Source: CAVUPF01 sp963777915
Lineage (GTDB): Bacteria; Actinomycetota; Thermoleophilia; Solirubrobacterales; 70-9
Length of the DNA: 64,000 bases
Assembly: GCA_963777915.1 (NCBI GenBank)
Contig: CAVZSH010000003.1
Span: 434,001 to 498,000 of the forward strand
Direction of reading: 5' to 3'
Shown in pieces: positions 33,421-40,755 of this stretch. The notes under the pieces were generated by a model. It saw nothing but the letters and a program-made list of their open reading frames with translations, searched no databases and was not told the origin of the DNA. Numbering within the stretch: position 1 is the stretch's first letter; each line of letters opens with the position of its first letter. Made by a program: the position numbers and the translations under genes.

Positions 33421-34098
33421 TTAGACCCGTTCGCTTGTCGCGATTCTCGGGTTGCGCGGTGCTGGGCCCCCTGAAAGCGAGGGGTCTTCGCGCGATGCTT
33501 GCCGTAGCACTTCACGAAGCCGCCTCGAGACGAGCGTCCGCAGGCGTGCACCCTCGATCCGGCCCGTCCATTCCCTGATCTGAGCGTCGTCAAAATCTTG
33601 AGGAAGCGAAAACTCGGGAAAGAAAGCTCGGCTACCGGCAGCTGCACGGACGTAGACGGTGTCAAAGAGAGCCTTCTCTGGAGTCGCCAGGTATCCGCTC
33701 TCCTCCGAGCCGTCGTAGCCACCGAAGAGCTCAGGGGCAAGGTGATGGACCTCGTAGGTGCCGACAGTGGTCGTGATGCGCTGAGCCCGGGTGAGCGATG
33801 CGACCGAGATCTGACGCGGGATCTGTTCGATCATGTCGTGATGGGAGAGCGCCGACCAGAACGACACGTAGGCCGGAAACGGCGCGGTCAGGTAGGGGAC
33901 GGGGACGAACGGCGCCAGGTCAGGGTCAAGCGCCCAGAGACCTCGACGCAGCCGGCGCACAAGTCCAGCTTCCTCCATGGTGCGGAGACGCCGGCCGGCG
34001 GTACCTTGTGCCGTCTGCCAGCGTGCGGCGGCCTCGCGGGTGGTGAGGATCGCGCGGTTCATGCGCAGCAAGTCGCCGTATGCGTTGGCCGGTTTCAT
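33421..34098 (-). CDS. AbiEi-family antitoxin-like regulator
   Basis: About 225 residues from ATG 34098, whose ATGA overlaps the stop of the AbiEii gene. An N-terminal winged helix (LTTREAAARWQTAQGTAGRR, LRTMEEAGLVRRLRRGLWAL) is followed by the AbiEi_4-type domain with YVSFWSALSHHDMIEQIPRQ, TYEVHHLAPELFGGYD and the characteristic LATPEKALFDTVYV. AbiEi proteins repress the operon and neutralise the nucleotidyltransferase toxin of type IV AbiE systems, which give abortive phage resistance. Here the antitoxin gene comes second in the operon. Confidence 0.85.
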   Translation of the reverse strand: MKPANAYGDLLRMNRAILTTREAAARWQTAQGTAGRRLRTMEEAGLVRRLRRGLWALDPDLAPFVPVPYLTAPFPAYVSFWSALSHHDMIEQIPRQISVASLTRAQRITTTVGTYEVHHLAPELFGGYDGSEESGYLATPEKALFDTVYVRAAAGSRAFFPEFSLPQDFDDAQIREWTGRIEGARLRTLVSRRLREVLRQASREDPSLSGGPAPRNPRIATSERV

Positions 34099-34847
34099 TG
34101 TGCCTCCTCCAACTTTTCCGCGACGAAGGTCTGCATCTGCTCCCAAGCCTCAGTGTCGAAGAGCTCAACAACGTCGGGCTCAAGGAAGGGAAGAACCTGA
34201 TCGCGGAAGGCGGCAAAGGGCAGGTGCAGAGCTCGGCCGGCCGCGTCAGTAAGGATTTGCGAGTCGAGAGATCCAGCCGGAAGCGGCCTGCGACGCAGCA
34301 GCAGATCGAGATCAAAGACATCGCGCGCTTGAGTCTCAGAGCGCCCCGCGAGTGCCTTGACCTTTTGCTCGGCGGGAGCGTCCTCGGTGTAGTGCTGAAC
34401 GCTTGGCGAACGCAGCGCATAGGGGGCGACGATGCGGCTAGGCAGCGCCTCGAGGCGGTATCGCCGCTCGCCATTGCGATTGCTGAACTCGATCTTGGTT
34501 CGAACAAGCTCAGAGCGCCCCGAGACCTCGATCGCAACCTTCCAACGCCGCGTCGTCGCGGTCTGCTTTGGCTTTGAGAGCTCGGCGATTGCCAGACTGC
34601 TGGCCCTAAGGACGGTCTTCATCGCGCCGGATTCGAGGACGCCATCAACCTTGTCTTCTAGACCCCACGGCTCCACTCCAATGATGTCGAGATCGATGTC
34701 CTCGGAGTAGCGCAGGCTCTCGAAGAAGTAGCGCAGGTTCGCGCCTCCCTTCAACACATAGCGCGCCGGATCAAGGCGTTTCGAGAGGACGTTGAGGAAG
34801 GCGACGTGAAAGAGCTCAGTTATCTGAGCATTGCTGAGCGGTTCCAT
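34095..34847 (-). CDS. AbiEii-family nucleotidyltransferase toxin
   Basis: A 250-residue protein with YVLKGGANLRYFFESLRYSE then DIDLDIIGVEPWGLEDKV, the K-G-G-x-x-L and D-x-D motifs of AbiEii/DUF1814 GTP-binding nucleotidyltransferases, and a late VKALAGRSETQARDVFDLDL motif. Toxins of this group transfer nucleotides to tRNA or other targets and stop growth. It begins with ATG 34847 after an AT-rich 264-nt gap. First gene of the pair, the reverse of the usual AbiEi-AbiEii order. Confidence 0.85.
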   Translation of the reverse strand: MEPLSNAQITELFHVAFLNVLSKRLDPARYVLKGGANLRYFFESLRYSEDIDLDIIGVEPWGLEDKVDGVLESGAMKTVLRASSLAIAELSKPKQTATTRRWKVAIEVSGRSELVRTKIEFSNRNGERRYRLEALPSRIVAPYALRSPSVQHYTEDAPAEQKVKALAGRSETQARDVFDLDLLLRRRPLPAGSLDSQILTDAAGRALHLPFAAFRDQVLPFLEPDVVELFDTEAWEQMQTFVAEKLEEAQ

Positions 34848-35111
34848 TCTTTAAGAGTACAAGTTAAGGGCAGTTTTTGCCTCTAATCTGTATTCTTAAC
34901 CCAAATCGTGGAGCAGGGCGAAGGAACTTGAGATGGGCCGAGGAGGGCTCAAATGGCCGGATGCAGCGCGCAACTGAGTAGCCCCGCACTCCGGTCGAGC
35001 CCCGCGTACCAAGCCGACGCCGGGACAACGCACAGCTCGCTTTCCGGGCCAAGCAGGCGCCGTCAATTACCGGCCCCAAGGTGATCGTCACTATCCAGCG
35101 AAAGGAGTGAC
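34848..35111. other. AT-rich intergenic region, divergent promoters expected
   Basis: 264 nt between the divergent AbiEii and DHFR-like genes. The 60 nt next to AbiEii are distinctly AT-rich (TTAAGAGTACAAGTTAAGG, TCTGTATTCTTAACCC) and contain short inverted segments that could be the AbiEi operator. No gene. Confidence 0.4.
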
Positions 35112-35753
35112 ATGACGAAGCTCAGACTCAGCATCACGATGTCGCTGGACGGTTATGTCGCAGGCCCGGACCAGAACGAGAAGAACCCGCTCGGAGTAGG
35201 CGGGATGGAGCTGCACGAATGGTTCTTTCCGCTCAAGGAGTTCCGTGAGATGCACGGCGAGCAGGGCGGCGAGACCAACACCAGCTCATCGGTGGTAGAG
35301 GAGCGCCGCGCAAACATCGGCGCCACCATCATGGGACGCAACATGTTCGGCGGCGGCACGGGACCCTGGGGCGACGATCCGTGGCCAGGCTGGTGGGGTG
35401 AGGACCCGCCCTACCACCATCCGGTGTTCGTGCTTACACACCACGCGCGCGAGCCGCTTGAGATGAAGGGCGGCACCACCTTCCACTTCGTGACCGACGG
35501 AATCGCGTCGGCGCTCGCGCAGGCCAAGGACGCCACTCAGGGGCAAGACATCTGGCTTGCCGGCGGCGCGTCGGTGGTAAATCAATACTTGGCCGGAGGC
35601 TTGGTCGATGAGGTAGATATCTCGATCGCGCCAGTGATCATGGCCGGCGGCGAGCGCCTGTTCGAGGGTCTCCAGCCCGGGGCTCTCAAGCTGACACAGA
35701 TCCGGGCCGTCGACGCACCCGGCGTCACGCACATCAAGTACCAGGTCGGCTGA
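35112..35753 (+). CDS. Dihydrofolate reductase-like (RibD C-terminal) protein
   Basis: A 213-residue protein: KLRLSITMSLDGYVAGPDQN at the N-terminus, ATIMGRNMFGGGTGPWGDDP, VFVLTHHAREPLEMKGGTTF, then IWLAGGASVVNQYLAGGLVD and a closing LTQIRAVDAPGVTHIKY. This is the RibD C-terminal/DHFR fold with an NADPH-binding GGASV loop; members reduce pterins, pyrimidines or other small substrates. GAAAGGAG lies 5 nt before the ATG. A paralogue of the same length sits at 60545-61186. Confidence 0.88.
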   Translation: MTKLRLSITMSLDGYVAGPDQNEKNPLGVGGMELHEWFFPLKEFREMHGEQGGETNTSSSVVEERRANIGATIMGRNMFGGGTGPWGDDPWPGWWGEDPPYHHPVFVLTHHAREPLEMKGGTTFHFVTDGIASALAQAKDATQGQDIWLAGGASVVNQYLAGGLVDEVDISIAPVIMAGGERLFEGLQPGALKLTQIRAVDAPGVTHIKYQVG

Positions 35754-36015
35754 ACCGCTGTTGAACAGCGACGCGATCACGACCGCGTTGGACGACACGC
35801 AGTCGTCTGCGCTGGCACCGAGCTCGCGACTGCTTTCCGTTGATGAGGAGCGTGTCGATCCATCGGATATGTGCGCGAACTTCCGAGCCCCAGCACTTAG
35901 GTTACTTCCCGCGGAAAAACTCGTGAGTGGAGAACCAAGAACGGCCCCGCCGGGTGGCGCGGCCGTTCGAGGAAGTGATGGTTGCCCTGATCGAGGGCGG
36001 GCGGAGTGTTTCAGT
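35754..36015. other. Intergenic region with a terminator-like hairpin
   Basis: 262 nt. AACGGCC-ccgccgggtggcgc-GGCCGTT (about 35940-35969) forms a strong nested stem that could end transcription of the DHFR-like gene. One frame before the next gene reads RPFEEVMVALIEGGRSVSVC, similar to a helix-turn-helix start, but it stops after a few residues. Confidence 0.4.
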
Positions 36016-36492
36016 TTGCGTAGCGAAGTGAACGCACGCCTCGAGGATTTGCCGCTCCAGATCGAAGCGTTGCAAAGCGCGATGGAGGAGTTTGGCGACG
36101 ACTTGAAGCTGACCGAGTTCAAACCGGCCTTCGAACAGAAGTCGGGAATCAAGCCCTACAACAAGGTCCAGGCCGTCGAACGGGCCTTCAGCCGAGTGCA
36201 GAGCTACGTGGTCGAGCTTGCCGAATACGGCTCAAGACTGGCTGAATTGGAACCGGCGAAAAGTCACCAGAATGACGCCGCGCGCGTCTTCGACGCGCTC
36301 AAAGCGGAGGGAGTGGTCAGCGCCGCGCTCTGCAACCGCCTTAAGCGAGCCCAGAAAGCCAGGCCGGCAATCGAGCACAAGTATGTGGCGGTGAAAGCCA
36401 GCCGCCTCCATGAAGCGGTCAAGCTGGTCCTTCCCGCTGCTGAGGAATTCATCGGGCCCTACAGCGCCTGGATCGCGCCTTACCTGGAATAG
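36016..36492 (+). CDS. HepT-like (HEPN fold) protein, orphan
   Basis: About 158 residues from TTG 36016 (GGCGGAG 8 nt upstream; GTG 36028 is an alternative). Helical throughout: LRSEVNARLEDLPLQIEALQ, VQAVERAFSRVQSYVVELAE, then VFDALKAEGVVSAALCNRLK, and the C-terminal motif ARPAIEHKYVAV with the R-x4-H pair of HEPN RNases. HepT toxins are normally paired with an MNT antitoxin (MntA); none is adjacent. The fold call is by motif and helix pattern; confidence moderate. Confidence 0.6.
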   Translation: MRSEVNARLEDLPLQIEALQSAMEEFGDDLKLTEFKPAFEQKSGIKPYNKVQAVERAFSRVQSYVVELAEYGSRLAELEPAKSHQNDAARVFDALKAEGVVSAALCNRLKRAQKARPAIEHKYVAVKASRLHEAVKLVLPAAEEFIGPYSAWIAPYLE

Positions 36493-36552
36493 CCGGCTTC
36501 GCGATTGCGGCCCGCTGGATCGTTTGCGCAGCGCGCTGCTCCTGCTACTTTT

Positions 36553-36831
36553 ATGTACATGAATGAGTCGATCGGCGTTGCGGAGCTGCGGCAGAACCTC
36601 AGCGTCTACCTGCGGCGAGTGAGTCGCGGAGAGCGGCTGGTGGTCACCGATCGCAATCGGCCGGTGGCCGAGCTCGGCCCGGTGCCGACGACGGGCTCCG
36701 ACCTCGATCGCCTGATCGCCGAGGGGCGGGTCTCCCGTCCGCTGCGTCGGGGTTTGCCGGAGCCGTTGGAGCTGACCGGCGATCCGCGGGCATTGAGCCG
36801 TGCGCTCGACGACATCCGCGGCGATCGCTGA
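36553..36831 (+). CDS. Phd/YefM-type antitoxin
   Basis: About 92 residues from ATG 36553 or 36559. IGVAELRQNLSVYLRRVSRG, then ERLVVTDRNRPVAELGPVP, is the classic Phd/YefM N-terminal DNA-binding block, followed by an Arg/Pro-rich, less ordered C-terminus that would wrap the toxin. Its stop precedes the PIN gene by 3 nt, so the two form a VapBC-like type II toxin-antitoxin operon and the protein probably autoregulates it. No Shine-Dalgarno; the transcript may be leaderless. Confidence 0.9.
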   Translation: MYMNESIGVAELRQNLSVYLRRVSRGERLVVTDRNRPVAELGPVPTTGSDLDRLIAEGRVSRPLRRGLPEPLELTGDPRALSRALDDIRGDR

Positions 36832-36834
36832 GTC

Positions 36835-37248
36835 GTGGCGGTCTTCTACGCGGACGCCTCCGCATTGGTCAAGCTCGTCCGCGAGGAGGCCGAGTCGGGT
36901 GCTCTGCGTGCCTATGTCGAGGGTGCGGACTTGGTCAGCAGCGAGCTCGTTCTGGCCGAGATCCCTCGCGCGGTGCGCCGGGCGGTTGCACAGGATCCCG
37001 CCCTCCCGCTCGACTTGCTGCTGGAACGTGCAGGCGAGTTGGTCGATGTGCTCGCACTGCGGCCGCTCGACTGTGCTCTGCTTGCCGGCGCGGGGGCGCT
37101 GGCCGAGCCGGCGCTGCGAGCCCTCGACGCGATCCATGTTGCATCGGCCGTCGACCTGGACCCAATCGAGGCATTTGTGACCTACGACGAGCGCCAGGCT
37201 GCCGCTGCGCGTCTTGCCGGCTTACGAACGACGGCTCCGGGACCCTAG
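36835..37248 (+). CDS. PIN-domain toxin (VapC family)
   Basis: A 137-residue protein from GTG 36835. Four acidic residues of the PIN active site are visible: Asp in VFYADASALVKLVREEA, Glu in LVSSELVLAEIPRA, Asp in LRALDAIHVASAVDL and Asp in AFVTYDERQAAAA. VapC toxins are Mg-dependent RNases that cut tRNA or rRNA. Encoded 3 nt after its Phd-type antitoxin. Confidence 0.92.
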   Translation: MAVFYADASALVKLVREEAESGALRAYVEGADLVSSELVLAEIPRAVRRAVAQDPALPLDLLLERAGELVDVLALRPLDCALLAGAGALAEPALRALDAIHVASAVDLDPIEAFVTYDERQAAAARLAGLRTTAPGP

Positions 37249-37269
37249 CGAGGCGATCGCGGATCCGAA

Positions 37270-37404
37270 TCGTCCGATGGGGAGGCGACGAGTTCGCCTG
37301 CTCGATCGCCTGCTCGGTCCTCAAGGGCGTCCGGCAGCGCGTTGAGGAGGCTCGCCTGGACCTGGTCAAGTCCCATCGCGGCATATCGATCAGAGCGAAA
37401 GCGC
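37270..37404 (+). pseudogene. GGDEF-domain remnant
   Basis: A frame reads IRIVRWGGDEFACSIACSVL then KGVRQRVEEARLDLVKSHRG, the signature loop (GGDEF) and following helix of a diguanylate cyclase, with no N- or C-terminal domain and no start. It appears to be a leftover of a c-di-GMP synthase gene in the 239-nt gap between the PIN gene and the SRPBCC gene. Confidence 0.55.
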
Positions 37405-37487
37405 AGTTCGCACCACCGAGTGGCATATCTGGGTCAAGCTCACCGTCGACTCAAGCCTGCACGAAATCGGTGCGCCTTTGAGCCTGC

Positions 37488-37949
37488 CTATTCGAGGACG
37501 AGGCGCTGGGAGACGGCCTCGCTGCGGTAGTCGAAGATTCGCTCGAGATCGCGGCGGACGAAGAGGAGGTGCGCGAGTGCGCCGAGCGGCCCCAGCGGAA
37601 TCGCGTAGCGAACGCGGTCGTGGATGACGGTGGCGGCCTCACCGTCCGTCTCGAACAGGTGGGTGTGCTCCCAGAGGGAATAGGGACCCTTGACCTGGGT
37701 GTCGACGAACCGCGCCGGCGCTTCCCAGGTCTCGATCCGGGTCTGCCAGCGCACCGGCACTCCGTGCAGCTTAAGCTTGTAGTCGAGCAACGTGCCCGGC
37801 CGCATCGCTACATCGGCCGGCGTAATCACCTCGAAGTGGAGCCAGGGCGGGGTCATCGGCTCCAAGTTGCGGGCGTCCACATAGAAGTCGAATGCCTGCT
37901 CGACCGATACCTCGACCCGTTGACTGCGCTCGAGGACGTGTACGGACAC
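37488..37949 (-). CDS. SRPBCC (START-like) ligand-binding protein
   Basis: A 153-residue protein beginning SVHVLERSQRVEVSVEQAFD, with FYVDARNLEPMTPPWLHFEV, then RIETWEAPARFVDTQVKGPY and SLWEHTHLFETDGEAATVIH, ending in the long C-terminal helix LFVRRDLERIFDYRSEAVSQ. This is the SRPBCC/polyketide-cyclase fold that encloses hydrophobic ligands. It is divergent from the Rossmann protein at 37994, which it resembles in being typical of paired cell-division-inhibitor-like (SRPBCC-epimerase) genes. Confidence 0.85.
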   Translation of the reverse strand: MSVHVLERSQRVEVSVEQAFDFYVDARNLEPMTPPWLHFEVITPADVAMRPGTLLDYKLKLHGVPVRWQTRIETWEAPARFVDTQVKGPYSLWEHTHLFETDGEAATVIHDRVRYAIPLGPLGALAHLLFVRRDLERIFDYRSEAVSQRLVLE

Positions 37950-37993
37950 AGCCCCAGTCTTGCAGTTCAGTTTAATCGGGCTACCTTTAGGAG

Positions 37994-38893
37994 ATCGCGG
38001 AAAGCACTCTCATCGTCGGAGCCACGGGTTTCATCGGCGCCCGACTTGCCACATCACTGGGAGACGCAGGGGTATCCGTCCGCTGCCTGGCTCGCGACCG
38101 CTCGAAAGCCGGCTCGCTCGAGGCAGCGGGTCTGGACATCCATGTGGGAGATGTCACTGACGCAGAGAGCCTCGTGGGCGCGGCGAGGGACGTCGAGGCC
38201 GCCTACTACCTCGTCCACGCGATGGCCGGGGGTGAGGGGTTCGCCGAGCGAGAGCGAATCGGGGCGCTGAACTTCGCCCGCCTGGCCAGACGCGAAGGCG
38301 TCAAACGCATTATCTATCTTGGAGGGCTCGGCGATGAGAGCAAATCAAAGCACCTGAGCAGCCGCCACGAGACCGCACGGATCCTCGCCGCCGAGGGTCC
38401 TCCTCTGACCTACTTTCGAGCGGCGATGGTCGTCGGCGCCGGCAGTGAGTCCTACCGGACCCTGCGCTACCTGGTGGGGCGACTCCCGGTGATGATCGGC
38501 CCCAGCTGGCTACGTATAGACACGCAGCCGATCGGCATCGACGCGACGATCGAGTACCTGCTGTGCGCTCCCGAAGTGCCCGAGTCAGAGGGACGGGAGG
38601 TCCAGATCGGCGGCCCCGATGTCCTCTCCTACTCGGAGATGCTGGATCGGATGGCGCTGGTGATGGGAAAGCGGCCGCGGCGAAAGCTCCCGGTCCCCTT
38701 CATCACGCCGTGGCTGTCGGCACTTTGGCTTGGTCTGGTGACGCCGGTCGACGTGAAGGTTGCGCGGCCGCTCGTCGAGGGCCTGACCACCGCCACCGTC
38801 GTCACCGACCCCAGCGGCGCCGAGCCATTCGACATCTCGCCGGAGTCGTTTGACGAGGCGCTGCGGCGAGCGCTCGCGGAGGAAAAGGGTTGA
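37994..38893 (+). CDS. NAD(P)-binding epimerase-like (SDR, NmrA type) protein, start codon missing
   Basis: The frame from 37994 to 38893 encodes about 299 residues. The dinucleotide-binding loop is in LIVGATGFIGARLATSLGDA (GATGFIGA), followed by VRCLARDRSKAGSLEAAGLD, IHVGDVTDAESLVGAARDVE and YYLVHAMAG. No ATG, GTG or TTG precedes the glycine loop: the first in-frame codon after the stop at 37988 is GAG, then ATC at 37994. The first ordinary start (GTG 38144) would remove the cofactor loop. The gene therefore either uses a rare start (ATC, after TTTAGGAG) or has lost it. The family acts on sugars, quinones or redox sensing. Confidence 0.7.
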   Translation: MAESTLIVGATGFIGARLATSLGDAGVSVRCLARDRSKAGSLEAAGLDIHVGDVTDAESLVGAARDVEAAYYLVHAMAGGEGFAERERIGALNFARLARREGVKRIIYLGGLGDESKSKHLSSRHETARILAAEGPPLTYFRAAMVVGAGSESYRTLRYLVGRLPVMIGPSWLRIDTQPIGIDATIEYLLCAPEVPESEGREVQIGGPDVLSYSEMLDRMALVMGKRPRRKLPVPFITPWLSALWLGLVTPVDVKVARPLVEGLTTATVVTDPSGAEPFDISPESFDEALRRALAEEKG

Positions 38894-38977
38894 CGGCACT
38901 CCTGGCAGCGGGGTGTTTAGTCCCCGAGAATGTGGCCAGAATGTCCCTCAAACCCGCACCGGAAGCAGGTTTACAAG

Positions 38978-39024
38978 CGGGGCAGCCAGGACTCGAACCT
39001 GGAATCCCCGGTTTTGGAGACCGG
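38978..39024 (-). other. tRNA-Trp 3' fragment, candidate attR
   Basis: The complement gives a perfect anticodon arm CCGGT-CTCCAAA-ACCGG (anticodon CCA), variable region, T-arm CCAGGTTCGAGTCCTGG and the 3' acceptor strand CTGCCCC. The D-arm and 5' acceptor half are absent. An anticodon-to-3'-end fragment is the usual attachment scar of tyrosine-recombinase elements. The integrase lies 1.7 kb away on the upstream side. Confidence 0.8.
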
Positions 39025-39227
39025 TGACTTGGGTGGTTGGGACTCGACTTTCAGGCTCTAGCAAGCCAAATCGCTCTTTAGATTTCTCTCGGGGGAATGC
39101 AGGGGGGAATGAAAGTGGAATGAAAATCTCGGGACGATTGACCCGGGTCGAAGCGCAAGCGCCCTAACTTTCTTTCTTCTCATTTCGGCGACCGAGCGGC
39201 GTCCTTGCCCCTTGATAGGAACTGAGA

Positions 39228-39905
39228 ATGCTTGACACTGCCGTCTCGATCCTTGCCGCCATTGCGTTGCTCATGCCCGGCTTCATCATCGCCGAGCTGA
39301 GCGTCGCGCGCTCGGCGCGTTCGTCACGAAGCGACCTCGAACTTGCGCTGCGGGCGCTGGCGTACACGTTGATCGTCCATTTGGTGTTCGGCTTTTGGAC
39401 CAAACATTTGGTCAAGACGGTCGGCTCGCCCGAGCATTGGGTCAACCACCTTTGGGCGATCAGCGCCTACGTGGGCGTCGTCCTGCTGGCCGTGCCAATC
39501 ATCATCGGAGTCTGTTTAAACCTATACCTGGCTTCCGTCGAGAAGAAGGATGGGCCACCGAATCTCTTTGCCGCGGGACTCGGAGGAGGCGAGGCCCGTG
39601 ATGCCTTCGACTACGCCTACCAGCGCTGGCGCAGGGATGGCGTCTACGTCGTCGTAGAGCTTGTCGATCACACTCCGGAACGGCCACGGCTAGTTGGGGG
39701 GATCTTTGGTCGGCGCTCCGCTGTCGGGCAAACGCCATCTCCTCACGACATCTACCTCCAAGCCCTCTGCATCGTCGAGGAAGATGCAGACGGCGTTCGC
39801 TGGTTGATCCAGCGAGTCGAGCCAGAGCGGGGCGTCTACATAGCGGCCGATCAGATCGCCCGTGTCGATTTGGTCCCCGAGGGACCCGCTACCCTTTCAG
39901 CATGA
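39228..39905 (+). CDS. DUF6338 membrane protein
   Basis: A 225-residue protein. Two to three helices, AVSILAAIALLMPGFIIAEL, YTLIVHLVFGFWTKHLVKTV and VGVVLLAVPIIIGVCLNLYL, followed by a cytosolic beta-rich domain with WRRDGVYVVVELVDHTPERP, LVGGIFGRRSAVGQTPSPHD and IYLQALCIVEEDADGVRWLI. The LLMPGFI opening and WxRxxG...ltdG.ri.G.fG.S layout are typical of DUF6338, function unknown. Its stop overlaps the next small gene (ATGA). It is the first gene inside the element bounded by the tRNA-Trp fragment. Confidence 0.8.
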   Translation: MLDTAVSILAAIALLMPGFIIAELSVARSARSSRSDLELALRALAYTLIVHLVFGFWTKHLVKTVGSPEHWVNHLWAISAYVGVVLLAVPIIIGVCLNLYLASVEKKDGPPNLFAAGLGGGEARDAFDYAYQRWRRDGVYVVVELVDHTPERPRLVGGIFGRRSAVGQTPSPHDIYLQALCIVEEDADGVRWLIQRVEPERGVYIAADQIARVDLVPEGPATLSA

Positions 39906-40033
39906 GTGAGTCCGATAACAAGCGCCTGCAAGAGGGGGCTCTCAGTGCCCTGAGAACCCCGAAGAACCCGCCAGCACCGACGAAACTTGTACCTCTGACG
40001 CCGTCGAACGGCAAAAAGACCGGCGACAAGTGA
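39902..40033 (+). CDS. Tiny Pro-rich protein 1 coupled to DUF6338
   Basis: A 43-residue frame, ATG overlapping the DUF6338 stop by 4 nt: MSESDNKRLQEGALSALRTP, then KNPPAPTKLVPLTPSNGKKT, then GDK. The TPKxPPAPTxLVPLTP segment is repeated in the next gene. Basic and Pro-rich, no helix beyond the first 18 residues. It could bind the soluble domain of DUF6338 or a partner through a PxxP-type motif; this is inference from coupling and composition only. Confidence 0.6.
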   Translation: MSESDNKRLQEGALSALRTPKNPPAPTKLVPLTPSNGKKTGDK

Positions 40034-40188
40034 GCACGGGCGGGCGGGCACGACTGACTCCTCGTCCGGTCGCCCCTCCCGCCGAAGAGCACGCTTCTCT
40101 TACGCCGCAGAACACGCCTAAAAGGCCGCCAGCACCGACGAGTCTCGTCCCCTTGACGCCGAAGCCGCCGGCACCTGAGAAGAAGTAG
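40030..40188 (+). CDS. Tiny Pro-rich protein 2, paralogue of protein 1
   Basis: A 52-residue frame, GTG overlapping the previous stop by 4 nt: STGGRARLTPRPVAPPAEEH, ASLTPQNTPKRPPAPTSLVP, then LTPKPPAPEKK. It shares TPKxPPAPTxLVPLTP with protein 1 and adds further Pro repeats. Three genes in a row with 4-nt overlaps (39228, 39902, 40030) indicate one coupled transcript and support both tiny frames being real. Confidence 0.6.
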   Translation: MSTGGRARLTPRPVAPPAEEHASLTPQNTPKRPPAPTSLVPLTPKPPAPEKK

Positions 40189-40219
40189 CGCCTAACTTCA
40201 GGGGCAGGGCTTTCGGCCT

Positions 40220-40459
40220 TTAGCGTGCGGCAAGCTCGGGCTTGAGGATGCGAGTACTGCCATCGCCGGCAACGAGGACGACCGAGAGGCCTTCATCGGC
40301 GGCGCGCTTGATCTCATGGCCGGCAGAAGCGGCGTCGGCGTCGATGAAGGCGGCTTGCTCGGGATAGGGTGAGCGGCCCTCGATTGCGAGGTTGATCGCT
40401 TCGTCCATGACCTTGGCTGCGGGGGAACGCTCGCTGTCAGTGCTCACTTGCTTTGCCAT
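40220..40459 (-). CDS. Small protein, last gene of the integrase operon
   Basis: A 79-residue protein: KQVSTDSERSPAAKVMDEAI, NLAIEGRSPYPEQAAFIDAD, AASAGHEIKRAADEGLSVVL, VAGDGSTRILKPELAAR. A helical first half and a two-strand end. The start overlaps the preceding gene by 16 nt. It may be a small antitoxin or regulator; no family recognised. Confidence 0.6.
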   Translation of the reverse strand: MAKQVSTDSERSPAAKVMDEAINLAIEGRSPYPEQAAFIDADAASAGHEIKRAADEGLSVVLVAGDGSTRILKPELAAR

Positions 40460-40755
40460 CCTTCGATCATCTCGCGATAGCCGCCCTCGATCTCCTCGAT
40501 CGCGGCTCGCATTCCTTCACCCAGAGTACCGCTATGAAACGGCGTTCCTGGCTGCTTGCCCTTGCCGCGGGTGTAGCGGTGCATCTCGTTGAGACCGTGG
40601 GCGCCGTCAGAGACGCGAATCGTCTCCGTGTCCTCTCCCGCCTCAAGCAGCAAGACCACCGCGTAGTCGGTTACCTCGCGGCCAGCGGTCGTGAACTCGA
40701 CCTGAAGCATGGCCCCCAGGACGTGGTCGAGAATTCGCAGATAGAGGGCGCTCAT
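40444..40755 (-). CDS. Small protein coupled to the integrase gene
   Basis: A 103-residue protein: SALYLRILDHVLGAMLQVEF, TTAGREVTDYAVVLLLEAGE, then DGAHGLNEMHRYTRGKGKQP and a helical end MRAAIEEIEGGYREMIEGWQ. The HGLNEMHRYTRGKGKQPG stretch and position between Int and the 79-residue protein are conserved-looking. ATG overlaps the integrase stop (ATGA). Function unknown; in such elements small genes after Int are often cargo or regulators. Confidence 0.65.
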   Translation of the reverse strand: MSALYLRILDHVLGAMLQVEFTTAGREVTDYAVVLLLEAGEDTETIRVSDGAHGLNEMHRYTRGKGKQPGTPFHSGTLGEGMRAAIEEIEGGYREMIEGWQSK

